Source: an uncultured Bacteroidota bacterium (GTDB taxonomy: Bacteria; Bacteroidota; Ignavibacteria; UBA10030; UBA8401). From it: a DNA stretch of 64,000 nt. This document shows, in pieces, positions 17,637 through 26,343 of this stretch (position 1 is its first letter; each line of letters starts with the position of its first letter). The position numbers and the translations under genes are program-made. Under the pieces are notes generated by a model, which was not told where the DNA came from, did no database searches, and worked only from the letters and a program-made list of their open reading frames with translations. Location: the NCBI GenBank assembly GCA_937920105.1, contig CALETH010000028.1:27960-91959 (forward strand). Reading direction: 5' to 3'.

Positions 17637-18701
17637 CATAAGTTGATGATTGAGATAAAATTTTTCTTTCCCGACAATTTCACTTTTCAAAAAGCCCTTT
17701 TTTTCTAACGTTTGCAAATATGTTCCGGATGTTTTGATATTTCCTAATCCGGCTTTTTCAATAAATGTTCTTTTAGTATAAGGAAGCCGAAATAAAATTT
17801 CCAATAAATCTCGTGAATACATTTTTGGTAATTGCTTTTGAATTTTTTCTCCCATTGCTTGCATCAGATTTTCTATTTTAGCAATACGTTCTCTTCCGCT
17901 TTTTGCCGTTACTTCAATCATATCCAAAATATAAAACACCCAATCTTCCCACGCTTTTTTTTCTGTAACATTTTTTAATTTGAGATAATATTCATTTTTA
18001 TTTTTTAAGATGTAACTGCTTAAATACAACGATGGAAGTTCCATCAATCCACAAAGTTGCAAATATAATAAAAGAATAATTCTTCCTGTTCTTCCATTAC
18101 CATCAAAGAAGGGATGGATTGCTTCAAATTGATAATGGATAAATGCTAATTTAATGAGTGGGTCAATTTCATCTTCAAGATGAATAAATTGTTCTAACGC
18201 TTTCAATTTTTCACGGATAATGGTTTCACCATCTGGTGGCGTATAAATTACTTTTTGTGTTACAGGATTCTTTAATTGTGTTCCAGGGAAATTTCGTATT
18301 CCTGTTTGATTTTCTTTTATAATTCTCATCAAAGCAATAAAAAGATTTGTTGTGAGTAACGGTTTCTTTTGTATTTGCTCAACGCCATACCACAGTGCAT
18401 CTTTGTAATGGATTACTTCTTTTGTTGCAGGGTCTTCCGTTTGTTTATCAGTAATAGCAGATTTGAATAAATCATCTTGTGTGGTGATAATATTTTCAAT
18501 TGCAGAACTTGCTTGTGCTTCTTGCAAGTTAATGGTATCTATAAAAAGTAATGGATTGGGTAAATTAGTGATTGCTCCTTTAAGTTCTGATAATGCCCTA
18601 CTGGATGAAATAAGTTTTTTAAGAATGGCTTTTGTTTCTATATTAATTTTGGGTGGTAAATCTGGTAAAGCGTTGTAAGGTTTTAAAGGATTATAATTCA
18701 T
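17616..18701 (-). CDS. Fic family protein (putative AMP transferase) with C-terminal winged helix
   Basis: Fic proteins usually transfer AMP from ATP to target hydroxyls. The active motif HPFFDGNGRTGR is complete near the middle of the protein. The self-inhibitory S-x-x-x-E-N motif is present N-terminally (SSAIEN), which makes this an N-terminally inhibited class II Fic. The C-terminal part (KRTFIEKAGLGNIKTSGTY) is a winged-helix-like segment. The frame stays open to 18809, but those 36 codons run through a hairpin repeat; Met at 18701 (MNYNPLKPYNAL) gives the usual 361-residue form. No antitoxin-like gene precedes it. Confidence 0.88.
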   Translation of the reverse strand: MNYNPLKPYNALPDLPPKINIETKAILKKLISSSRALSELKGAITNLPNPLLFIDTINLQEAQASSAIENIITTQDDLFKSAITDKQTEDPATKEVIHYKDALWYGVEQIQKKPLLTTNLFIALMRIIKENQTGIRNFPGTQLKNPVTQKVIYTPPDGETIIREKLKALEQFIHLEDEIDPLIKLAFIHYQFEAIHPFFDGNGRTGRIILLLYLQLCGLMELPSLYLSSYILKNKNEYYLKLKNVTEKKAWEDWVFYILDMIEVTAKSGRERIAKIENLMQAMGEKIQKQLPKMYSRDLLEILFRLPYTKRTFIEKAGLGNIKTSGTYLQTLEKKGFLKSEIVGKEKFYLNHQLMKILKTQ

Positions 18702-18741
18702 ACAATATTTTTCTAAAAAATGCTGTTTTTTTGTATTTCCG

Positions 18742-18776
18742 AACGAGGGCAAAAAATCGCTTTTTTTGCCCTCGTT
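18742..18776. repeat. Inverted repeat AACGAGGGC ... GCCCTCGTT (upstream copy)
   Basis: Arms extend through A6/T7 tracts (AACGAGGGCAAAAAA / TTTTTTTGCCCTCGTT). It is tandem with the terminator at 18782 that uses the same 9-bp arms. Confidence 0.8.
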
Positions 18777-18781
18777 TAAAA

Positions 18782-18806
18782 AACGAGGGCGTTTGTTGCC
18801 CTCGTT
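18782..18806 (-). terminator. Rho-independent terminator of the lysine aminotransferase gene
   Basis: On the minus strand: AACGAGGGC, a 7-nt loop, GCCCTCGTT, then TTTTAAA, 16 bp after the stop of the aminotransferase gene. The stem sequence is repeated in a second hairpin at 18742-18776. Confidence 0.75.
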
Positions 18807-18821
18807 CAAAAATAATATTAT

Positions 18822-20153
18822 TTACATATTTTTTAATATTTCGCTAATACTTTTTAATCCTTCACTCAATTCTTCTTTTTGAATAATCAATGGAGTTCTA
18901 AAGCGAATAGATTTTTCTCCACATCCTAAAAGAATAACTCCGCGTTCGTACATTGTTTTTCGAAATTCATTTCTGTGTTCTACAGTATCAAAATCCATTG
19001 CACACATTAAACCACGTCCGCGTGGATTAGAAATGAGTTTAGGAAATTCTTGTGAAAGTGATTGAAGTTCTTGTAATAAAAACTCACCTTGAACTTTTGC
19101 ATTTTCTACTAATTGTTCTTCTTCAATGATTTCCATAATTTTTGTGAAGCGAACCATATCAACCAAATTTCCACCAAAGGTAGAATTTATTCTGCTTGCT
19201 TTATGAAAAACATTTTCCGGAACATCATCTATTTTTTTGCTGCTCATAAAACCACAGATGTGTGTTTTCTTTCCAAAGGACATTAAATCCGGTTGCACAA
19301 AATATTCGTGTACCCACATTTTTCCTGTTAAACCAATTCCCGTTTGCACTTCATCAAAAATTAAGAGAATTTCATTTTCATCGCAAAGTTGGCGAAGTTG
19401 CAATAAAAATTCTTTGCGAAAATGATTATCTCCACCTTCGGCTTGAATTGGTTCAATAATTAAGGCAGCAATATCATCTGGATTTTTTTTAATTGCTTCT
19501 TTAATTTGCTGAATTGCTGTTTGTTCTTCTTTTTCTACTTTTTTTAAATTTTCTTCTGTAAAAGGAAATTGCATTGCGGGATTGTGAATTCTTGGCCATT
19601 GAAATTTCGGAAAATAATTTGTCTTAACAGGGTCTGTATTAGTTAATGAAATTGTATAACCACTGCGTCCGTGAAAGGCCTGACGAAAATGAATAACTTG
19701 CATTCCCTTTTCTTCTTTATATCCTTTTGCAAAATTTTTTCGCACCTTCCAATCAAAAGCCGTTTTCATTGCATTTTCATTGGCTAATGCACCACCATCA
19801 ACAAAAAAAACATAAGGTAAATATTGCGGCTGAACTACACGAGCAAATGTTTCTGCAAATTCTGCCATTTCCACTGTATAGACATCAGAATTGGATGGTT
19901 TATTCACAGCAACATCAGCAAGTTTTTCTTTAAACTCTTTTGATGTGAGTTTTGGATGATTCATTCCTAATGCGGATGAACCAAAAAAAGAGAAAAAATC
20001 TAAAAACCATTTTTTATTTTTTGAATCGTAGAGACGGCAACCTTGACTTTTTTTCAAATCCAACACCATACCAAAACCATCTGCCAACATGTGTTTTGAA
20101 AGTGTAGTATGAACTTCTTGAGGTTGAATTGTGATATGAGAGAACGTTTTCAT
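18822..20153 (-). CDS. lat: L-lysine 6-aminotransferase
   Basis: A 443-residue class-III PLP aminotransferase that moves the epsilon-amino group of lysine to 2-oxoglutarate, giving 2-aminoadipate 6-semialdehyde. Family features: FFVDGGALANENAMKTAF, HFRQAFHGRSGYTISLTN, LIIEPIQAEGGDNHF, LLIFDEVQTGIGLTG and the PLP-lysine region MSFGKKTHICGF. The length and long internal insert after residue 180 match the LAT subfamily rather than ornithine or acetylornithine aminotransferases. No dehydrogenase or beta-lactam genes adjoin, so the role is probably lysine catabolism. It ends at a hairpin terminator. Confidence 0.88.
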   Translation of the reverse strand: MKTFSHITIQPQEVHTTLSKHMLADGFGMVLDLKKSQGCRLYDSKNKKWFLDFFSFFGSSALGMNHPKLTSKEFKEKLADVAVNKPSNSDVYTVEMAEFAETFARVVQPQYLPYVFFVDGGALANENAMKTAFDWKVRKNFAKGYKEEKGMQVIHFRQAFHGRSGYTISLTNTDPVKTNYFPKFQWPRIHNPAMQFPFTEENLKKVEKEEQTAIQQIKEAIKKNPDDIAALIIEPIQAEGGDNHFRKEFLLQLRQLCDENEILLIFDEVQTGIGLTGKMWVHEYFVQPDLMSFGKKTHICGFMSSKKIDDVPENVFHKASRINSTFGGNLVDMVRFTKIMEIIEEEQLVENAKVQGEFLLQELQSLSQEFPKLISNPRGRGLMCAMDFDTVEHRNEFRKTMYERGVILLGCGEKSIRFRTPLIIQKEELSEGLKSISEILKNM

Positions 20154-20343
20154 AGTTTTACCTTTTGAGATTAGAGTTTATAAAATTCTTGTTTTTGAAT
20201 AATACAATACCATCTCTTTTCTCAAAAGAATTCTTGATGCTCGTATAACGATATGATATAGGGACGTCCTAACATAAGAGAAATGTTTTCTTTAATTTAA
20301 GAAATTTTTTGAAGGAAAAACAGATTATCACCTACAAAATACA

Positions 20344-20371
20344 AAGGTTCAACAAAGTATTGTTGAACCTT
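20344..20371 (-). terminator. Hairpin terminator downstream of the membrane histidine kinase
   Basis: Stem AAGGTTCAACAA / TTGTTGAACCTT with a 4-nt loop, then TTGTATTTTG on the minus strand, 30 bp past the gene's stop. Confidence 0.65.
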
Positions 20372-20400
20372 ATCACAAAAAAAAATCTTTTTATTTTATT

Positions 20401-21630
20401 TTATTCCAATGGCAATACAATAAAAAACTCATTCATCTGATTTTCACTCACACGATATCCCAACGTACCGTTGTGTTTTTCTATCATCATTTTTGAGTAA
20501 TGAAGTCCAATGCCTTTGCTGTACACTGAATGTTTTTCTGGTGAAGCATATTTTTCAAACAACGTTGTTTGCTGTTCTTCAGAAATAACTTCTCCAGAAT
20601 TACGGAATGAGAAAATTACTTCCCTATTTTTTGTAATAATATCTATTTCGATACTTCCATCCTGCTTTGTATGTTGATACGCATTGGAAAGAAGATTTTC
20701 CCACACTAACTCTATATATTGACGGTCTACCAAAGCACTATCATTTTTATCATAAGACATGGTAAAACGAATATTTTTTTCTTGAAATTTTGTTTCCCAA
20801 TTTTTTTTGATGCCTTCTACTATTTCTTCTATTTGAATTTTCTCTTTTCTCAAATATAATTCTGTTTCCGAAAAAACATTAATGAGATTTCCCACCATTC
20901 TATTAATATGCTTTTGGTCATCCAAAAGACCTTCTATTCTTTTATCACTTCCATTACGCAATTTTAATGATGATAGATGAATAATACTTGTCTGAATTTT
21001 ATTTTTAACATCATGAGCAAATACTTTTATAAAATATTGATTCTTTTGATTGGTTGCTTGTTCTCTCTTTCGCAAATTATTAATAAAAATATTATACAAT
21101 CCTCCCATAATAATAGAAAAGATGAGAGAAATGGATACAATGTACATCTGCAAAAAATTTATTGGTACACCTGAAAGTACTGTTAAAAGGTTATGTAAAA
21201 AAAGTGAAACAATTGCAGGAAGGAAAAATTCTTTTCCTGTGGATTCTGCCATAATTGCGATTGCGGTATTGCAAATAATAATGATTCCAAAATACGGACT
21301 GTAAAATCCTTCGCCTGAAACAATTGTCATCAACGTTATACTCATACAAGCAAATAAATATCCTACGATAATCAGAGGAGAAATATATTTTTCCAAAATT
21401 TTTGTCCGCAAACAAAATATTGCAACACAATAGATAATAAACGATGAACGAATTATAAGAAATGCTTCCCAATGGTTGTGATAATATATCACATCCATAA
21501 TAAAGTATGCAAGGAAATATGCCAGTGCGGCAGTGATATGAAGAAACGCTGAAAGATTTTGTCTATCGGTGAGTTTGATTTTTTCTGTAGAAAAATCAAA
21601 AGAAGAAATTATTTTTGAAGAATTTATCAT
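20401..21630 (-). CDS. Membrane-bound sensor histidine kinase
   Basis: Residues about 30-190 hold six hydrophobic segments (for example FLHITAALAYFLAYFIMD and IFSIIMGGLYNIFI); then comes a dimerisation helix with the phospho-acceptor His in FAHDVKNKIQ and an ATPase domain with N box ENLLSNAYQH and G2 GIGLHYSKMMIEKHNG. The frame is open to 21693 but overlaps the upstream gene; Met at 21630 (MINSSKIISSF) sits 7 bp past the upstream stop and is preferred, giving 409 residues. No response regulator adjoins, so it is an orphan. The signal sensed by the 6-TM region is unknown. Confidence 0.85.
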   Translation of the reverse strand: MINSSKIISSFDFSTEKIKLTDRQNLSAFLHITAALAYFLAYFIMDVIYYHNHWEAFLIIRSSFIIYCVAIFCLRTKILEKYISPLIIVGYLFACMSITLMTIVSGEGFYSPYFGIIIICNTAIAIMAESTGKEFFLPAIVSLFLHNLLTVLSGVPINFLQMYIVSISLIFSIIMGGLYNIFINNLRKREQATNQKNQYFIKVFAHDVKNKIQTSIIHLSSLKLRNGSDKRIEGLLDDQKHINRMVGNLINVFSETELYLRKEKIQIEEIVEGIKKNWETKFQEKNIRFTMSYDKNDSALVDRQYIELVWENLLSNAYQHTKQDGSIEIDIITKNREVIFSFRNSGEVISEEQQTTLFEKYASPEKHSVYSKGIGLHYSKMMIEKHNGTLGYRVSENQMNEFFIVLPLE

Positions 21631-21637
21631 GCAAGAA

Positions 21638-22813
21638 TTATTCGTGATATGCCAAACTTGAACCAACCCATCGTTGACCTTTGTTGAATGCAACTCCCAT
21701 CATTTTTCCTTTACTCATTCGCACAAGATTATTGACTAACATTGGTTTTTCATTCCAGATAAACATCATTCTGATTTCTGCTTTGGAAAATCCTTCCGGA
21801 GTTTCTACAAGTGGTGTATATTCTACTTTTTTTTGTAAAAGATAATGCTCTTTATTTTGAATTGCAGAAAGTTTTTCTGGTGTTACTTCTACTTCAACTC
21901 CTAAACCAGCAAATGAATACAGTGGTTTCAAAACGTAGTTTTGTAAGTCGAAAGGGAGATTTTTTATTTCACTCAATATATAAGCAGGTGGAACGTACTG
22001 GCTTTTCAAAAATGGCAGTGTGTGTTTGCTAATTCTAAAATACCAGTTTGGATGTCCGAGCCATTCTACATCCAACTCTTCAGTAAAACGAAATTCGCAT
22101 GGTGGATTTTTTCGTTCTAATTCATCAAAAATTACTCTATTATAAATTCGTTCAATAGGAATTTCTTTTCCGTTTTTGTAATAAAATAATTTCTTGCCTC
22201 GTTTTTTTATTTTGGTTACACAAACGGATTCTATTCCAAGCAGTGTTTCTGTGCAAGCAAAATCTATTCTCGTTTTTTGATTTTCCGGTTCTATTTCTAA
22301 TAGAATAACATTTTCAGAATTGCTTTTTCCAAGGATGGTTTTCTTTAAAAGTTGCAAATATGTTTCATCATTCAATCCACTAAAATATGTTGTGTAATTT
22401 TGTGGGATGGAAAAATATTTTTCAGTTGTTTTTTTGAGGAATGGTTGAAAACCATAGAGCGATGGAAAGCCCTGTAGTTCTATTAATTGCGGAAAAAATT
22501 CTCCGTTTTCATTTTTACAAATAGCAAAATCTACTTGTAGAAATATGGGATGTGATGTTTCGTTGGGAACGATGAGATGCTGAGGAATTGCTTTTGTAGA
22601 ATAGTCAAAAAATGTTTTGGTTTGTAATTGATTGACTATCTCGTACGAGGCATCAACAAGTTTTTGTGTTAATTCTTTGGAGAGAAAAAGTGGCGTTTCG
22701 GAAACTGCAAAATCTATTGGATATTTATAGGTAGTGTGAAGTTCTTGCATGAATGCCGAATATGTTTTTTCAGAAAATTCGGCGTTGTATTTTTTTCGTA
22801 AGGAAGGGAGCAT
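21638..22813 (-). CDS. ATP-grasp-like protein of unknown function
   Basis: A 391-residue soluble protein. The C-terminal third has ATP-grasp-type elements: NYVLKPLYSFAGLGVEVEV (a lysine strand plus glycine-rich loop) and HYLLQKKVEY followed by KAEIRMMFIW. The N-terminal half includes FPQLIELQGFPSLYGFQPF, reminiscent of glutathionylspermidine-synthase or circularly permuted ATP-grasp proteins, though I cannot name the family. Such enzymes ligate a carboxylate to an amine. It begins 8 bp after a restriction endonuclease stop and is followed by a histidine kinase; the linkage may only reflect insertion of the R-M genes. Confidence 0.65.
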   Translation of the reverse strand: MLPSLRKKYNAEFSEKTYSAFMQELHTTYKYPIDFAVSETPLFLSKELTQKLVDASYEIVNQLQTKTFFDYSTKAIPQHLIVPNETSHPIFLQVDFAICKNENGEFFPQLIELQGFPSLYGFQPFLKKTTEKYFSIPQNYTTYFSGLNDETYLQLLKKTILGKSNSENVILLEIEPENQKTRIDFACTETLLGIESVCVTKIKKRGKKLFYYKNGKEIPIERIYNRVIFDELERKNPPCEFRFTEELDVEWLGHPNWYFRISKHTLPFLKSQYVPPAYILSEIKNLPFDLQNYVLKPLYSFAGLGVEVEVTPEKLSAIQNKEHYLLQKKVEYTPLVETPEGFSKAEIRMMFIWNEKPMLVNNLVRMSKGKMMGVAFNKGQRWVGSSLAYHE

Positions 22814-22821
22814 AAATTTAA

Positions 22822-23598
22822 TTATTGATTGTATCGTGAAAAATAATTATCTATTTCGGTTCGTAGTTCAATTCCAACTTTTTCAAAAATAGTAAGTAAT
22901 TGTTGATATGTACCTTCTCCACCAAGAAAATCCCAAAATTCGTTTGCTACTTTTAACTCATTTTCTAAATCCAACATTCCTCTCATTGTCCAACGATTAT
23001 AGGGTTGCGGTTCATACGGATTATACGGTATTGCGACAAGTGAATGAACTTTTGCTTTTGGCTCATTGGCAAGTGTTACAGCTACCCACTCTAAAAGAGT
23101 TCGTTTAAATTCTTTAAAACCGCCTGCATTGGGTTTTGCTGTTTTTATATCAAAAAGAAAAATTTGATTATTCTTATCTACTAATTTTATATCTACTTTT
23201 GTTGGTTTTACAGTAATCATTTTTCCTTTTCTACAAACATTTCTAATTTTTTCTATTTCTGAATTTTTATTTGGTGAGGTTTTTGCTGTCGTAAGTCCAT
23301 CCATAATTTGTTGGATAACTTTTTGTGCTTCTTCACTTATTTCAGTTCCTGCTGTTGCTTGTGATGTTACTTCTTTAAAATTTGTTAATGCTAAGGCCAC
23401 AGCGACTGGCTCAAAAATGCTTGTACCAAAATTTGTATTAAGAGAATGTATAAATGAAAACAACGCCATTCTATCTTTACCTAAAAGACGTGTATGAAAT
23501 GGCATTGATGCTGGTTCTGGCTTATAGTTTTGAAATTTACGTCGTAAATTTTCTTTAAGAACAGTTTCTATTTGTTGAATTTGTAATTTTTCTAACAA
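22822..23598 (-). CDS. Type II restriction endonuclease, TdeIII-like
   Basis: The 258-residue protein resembles the TdeIII family of restriction enzymes. The PD-(D/E)XK site is visible: D136 in KVDIKL, then 13 residues later D150-I-K152 in LFDIKTAKPN. The family member TdeIII is, as far as I recall, a GGNCC cutter; that specificity is not demonstrated here. It overlaps the 3' end of the methyltransferase by 7 bp, so translation is coupled and the methyltransferase is made first. Confidence 0.82.
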   Translation of the reverse strand: MLEKLQIQQIETVLKENLRRKFQNYKPEPASMPFHTRLLGKDRMALFSFIHSLNTNFGTSIFEPVAVALALTNFKEVTSQATAGTEISEEAQKVIQQIMDGLTTAKTSPNKNSEIEKIRNVCRKGKMITVKPTKVDIKLVDKNNQIFLFDIKTAKPNAGGFKEFKRTLLEWVAVTLANEPKAKVHSLVAIPYNPYEPQPYNRWTMRGMLDLENELKVANEFWDFLGGEGTYQQLLTIFEKVGIELRTEIDNYFSRYNQ

Positions 23599-25178
23599 GA
23601 CTTTACTTCTTTCAAATGAAAAATTATTTCCGCATACGCTGTTTTATCTTTTTCTGTACGGTTTAATACGGGACGTTTAAATTGATTAACGATTTTCATT
23701 TCTGCTTTTTCTGCAATTATTGGATATAAGTTAAATTTATCATTAGAAACTAAAAATATATTATAATTTTCTTCTAAATATTGTTTGCAATTATTTAATA
23801 CAGCGGAAATTCCATCCACATATAAACGTTGTGCTTCTTTTGTTTGTTTTTTTGCAAGTGGTCCTATTTCCAATTCATCATTTCGCTCAAAACCAAATAA
23901 ATCGTATGCGTACGCATGTTGTTCATGATAATCAATTAATCCAACATACGGAGGCGAAGAAAAAATTCCTTGAATTTTCTTTTCTTTTACTATTGCAGCA
24001 AATGCTGGAAATATTTTTTGCAGTTGTTTATAAATATCAATAGTACGAGAATCTCCTGTTAAACATATTTGATTGGTATTTGTTCGTAGTGAGGTAAATT
24101 CGCTTAATCGTTTTATGGTATCTTTGGAATATCGTTCCCACCAATCATACATAGAAAAAAGCGGTTTACAAATTTTTCCATGTTTTGCACAATAATAAGT
24201 ACTGGTAATTGGTTCAATTAATGTTGCTAAATCAGCATGAGTTGTTGCCCTACAAGTTCTCACCGTTCTACTTAAAATAATACTTACTATTTTTTTAACT
24301 TGTGAATTTTTGATGGATTTTACTAATTCAAAAACAAAATCGATTTCTTTTCTTACTGGATACAAGTACCATGTATCCAAAAAAGTTTTTTTGTTTTTTT
24401 GCTGTATTTGAATAGAAAATTGTTTTACTAGTTTTTGAAATATGGGTTGGAATTTTTGAACTTTATCTTGTGTGTATTCCAATTCATTTATTTTTTTTTC
24501 TTTCAGCCAATGTTTATAATCGGGTGATGGAAAGTATGTGTTATTAAAGGTGGTGAGTTTTTCTAGAAGTGCTTCCTCAAATTGTCTGTTGGAATGACTT
24601 GCAATAAATTGTTGTAGTTTGGAAGAAATATTTTTTACTTCAATAAGTATATCTGATAAATTATAATGAGCAATTTTTGCATTGGAAATGTGTGTATTAA
24701 ATGCAGAAACATCTATACCAATTGCATGAATTCCTAATTCATTGGCTTGCACTAAAGTTGTTCCACTTCCACAAAATGGGTCAAGAACAATATCTCCTGC
24801 TTGAAAATATTTTTCTTTTTTAAATTCATCTGTATGATTATCTAAAAAATATTCCACAAGTTGTGGAATAAATTTTCCTTTATAAGGATGTAATCGATGA
24901 ACATGTTTTGTAGTTTCTGCTTCTTTTAAATAATCAAATGATAAATTCCAATTCAAATCATTGCCAAGTTGTTTTTTCCAATTTAATTCTCGTTTTCCGT
25001 AAAATGATTCATAGTATTTACGTAATTCATCTTTTTTAATCAAAGGATTTCCATTATTACCTACTTTTTTAATTTTTCCGTAATTAATCAAATAAGTAAT
25101 ATTAGACGTTGTTACATTTTTGTTCAAATGTTCCGACGCCCAAATGCTTGCTTCTTTTATTGTTAAAAAATCGTTCAT
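23592..25178 (-). CDS. DNA methyltransferase with N-terminal helix-turn-helix (R-M system 2)
   Basis: Of 528 residues, 1-60 form an excisionase-type HTH (FLTIKEASIWASEHL, then TTSNITYLINYGKIKK and LIKKDELRKYY). Motif I VLDPFCGSGTT is at 131-141 and motif IV SSPPY at 407-411, with a long recognition region between. The motif order I-TRD-IV is alpha-like. It modifies either N4-cytosine or N6-adenine. The fused HTH could let the enzyme repress its own operon, a known control strategy in some R-M systems lacking a C protein. It is the first gene of an operon with the TdeIII-like endonuclease. Confidence 0.85.
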   Translation of the reverse strand: MNDFLTIKEASIWASEHLNKNVTTSNITYLINYGKIKKVGNNGNPLIKKDELRKYYESFYGKRELNWKKQLGNDLNWNLSFDYLKEAETTKHVHRLHPYKGKFIPQLVEYFLDNHTDEFKKEKYFQAGDIVLDPFCGSGTTLVQANELGIHAIGIDVSAFNTHISNAKIAHYNLSDILIEVKNISSKLQQFIASHSNRQFEEALLEKLTTFNNTYFPSPDYKHWLKEKKINELEYTQDKVQKFQPIFQKLVKQFSIQIQQKNKKTFLDTWYLYPVRKEIDFVFELVKSIKNSQVKKIVSIILSRTVRTCRATTHADLATLIEPITSTYYCAKHGKICKPLFSMYDWWERYSKDTIKRLSEFTSLRTNTNQICLTGDSRTIDIYKQLQKIFPAFAAIVKEKKIQGIFSSPPYVGLIDYHEQHAYAYDLFGFERNDELEIGPLAKKQTKEAQRLYVDGISAVLNNCKQYLEENYNIFLVSNDKFNLYPIIAEKAEMKIVNQFKRPVLNRTEKDKTAYAEIIFHLKEVKSC

Positions 25179-25191
25179 TGTTCTAAAATAG

Positions 25192-25254
25192 ATTCCTCGC
25201 TACGCTCCCGATAAGTCCCGCTTTGGCGGGATAAATACGGGACAGGTCGGAATG
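25192..25254. repeat. Interspersed element (GATTCC ... GGAATGAC with CCCGC/GCGGG hairpin)
   Basis: Lies just upstream of the R-M operon. The inner stem is CCCGC TTTG GCGGG; the outer ends match the GTCATTCC family. Confidence 0.65.
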
Positions 25255-25270
25255 ACAAATTTTTATTATC

Positions 25271-25298
25271 CTTCCTAATTCTGACTTCTTACTTCTAC
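25271..25298. repeat. Period-7 tandem array (CTTCTGA-like)
   Basis: Units CTTCCTA, ATTCTGA, CTTCTTA, CTTCTAC. The last unit contains the complement of the M29 peptidase stop codon (25295-25297). Confidence 0.8.
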
Positions 25299-26308
25299 AT
25301 TAAAAACTTTCCTTTTTCCATAATTTTTTCGTCGTCCATCCAAATATCAAAATTGCGACCAACGCAATCTATGTGTGTGGTGGAAATCCATGTTTGGCCA
25401 GTGTGTTCTGCGTAAGGATGTCCGAAGGCAATGTGAATTCCGGGGATTTTTTCATCTTGCAAAATATTTCCTATCACATTTTTTATGGCGATGTTTGTTC
25501 CAATAGCAAATTCTCCAACACGATTACTGTTTTCATCAGTGTTGGTGTAGGCAGTAAATTCTTGTAATAGTTCTTTATTACTGCATTCTATTTTTGCGAT
25601 ACGATTTTCTACTATATCTATATAGACTGGAGTTTTTTGTATATCTCCATATTTTTGGCAAAGATAATCTCCTACTACACCATCAACAACAAATTTTCCG
25701 TTGGTATTTTGTGGGGATGTGAAAATTTCTCCTCCGGGAAGATTCCCCCATTTTTCCGGTGTAATAATTCCGCTGGTTTTTAACCATTTAAGATTGGGTG
25801 AAAATGTTGCTATAATATTGGTTCCTGCGGGTGTTGTGGCTTTAATGATTTTTGTTTGACGTGCTTTTTCTACTAATTTTTGACTGATTGCATCGACTTG
25901 TAAAAAATCTGCCTGCATTCCTTCTAACATTATTTGCTTATCTATATTGACCATGTGTCCGTGACGAATTTTGTGTTGTCCTACCACTTTCGTCATTTGA
26001 ATTCGTGAGCCAAGTTCTCCTGTTTGTACCATGCAAGCAAATATACTGACTTGCGATTTTGCAAGGTCTTCCAAAATTGGTTGCGGCATATCTTTTAATG
26101 GTCGTTGTGCGTAATCTTCCAATACAAAAACGCTGTATTCTGAGCCAACTTTTTCTATTTCATGGATGAGTGCTGAAGCGATTTCTATTGATTTTCTATC
26201 GGTAATCAATGTCATTCGTTCGTTTGGTTTGAGGCGAAGACACACGTTGATTGCATTATATGCTCCTTTACTTAATCGTGTGTCAAATGTTACGGTTGTT
26301 TCTGTCAT
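25295..26308 (-). CDS. M29 family (AmpS/PepS-like) metallo-aminopeptidase
   Basis: A 337-residue cytoplasmic dimetal aminopeptidase. Family markers include GNLPGGEIFTSP around residue 190, RVGEFAIGTN, and the C-terminal HIAFGHPYAEHTG plus STTHIDCVG that supply metal-binding His and Asp. M29 enzymes remove N-terminal residues from small peptides. It lies just upstream of a secreted FG-GAP gene and a GCS2/ATP-grasp/esterase group on the same strand, so a role in that pathway is possible but unproven. The final codons and stop come from a heptad repeat. Confidence 0.87.
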   Translation of the reverse strand: MTETTVTFDTRLSKGAYNAINVCLRLKPNERMTLITDRKSIEIASALIHEIEKVGSEYSVFVLEDYAQRPLKDMPQPILEDLAKSQVSIFACMVQTGELGSRIQMTKVVGQHKIRHGHMVNIDKQIMLEGMQADFLQVDAISQKLVEKARQTKIIKATTPAGTNIIATFSPNLKWLKTSGIITPEKWGNLPGGEIFTSPQNTNGKFVVDGVVGDYLCQKYGDIQKTPVYIDIVENRIAKIECSNKELLQEFTAYTNTDENSNRVGEFAIGTNIAIKNVIGNILQDEKIPGIHIAFGHPYAEHTGQTWISTTHIDCVGRNFDIWMDDEKIMEKGKFLM

Positions 26309-26311
26309 AGT

Positions 26312-26339
26312 TTTCAGTTATGAGTTATTAGTTATAAGT
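26312..26339. repeat. Period-7 tandem array (ACTGAAA-like, minus strand)
   Basis: Plus-strand units TTTCAGT, TATGAGT, TATTAGT, TATAAGT. It fills nearly the whole gap between the M29 gene start and the FG-GAP gene stop. Confidence 0.8.
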
Positions 26340-26343
26340 TTAT

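Noticed and set aside
17616..18701. Fic/antitoxin module
   Set aside because: The inhibitory motif is within the same protein and no small antitoxin gene adjoins.
18702..18809. Longer start for the Fic gene
   Set aside because: The extension is read through tandem hairpins including the upstream gene's terminator and is not Fic-like.
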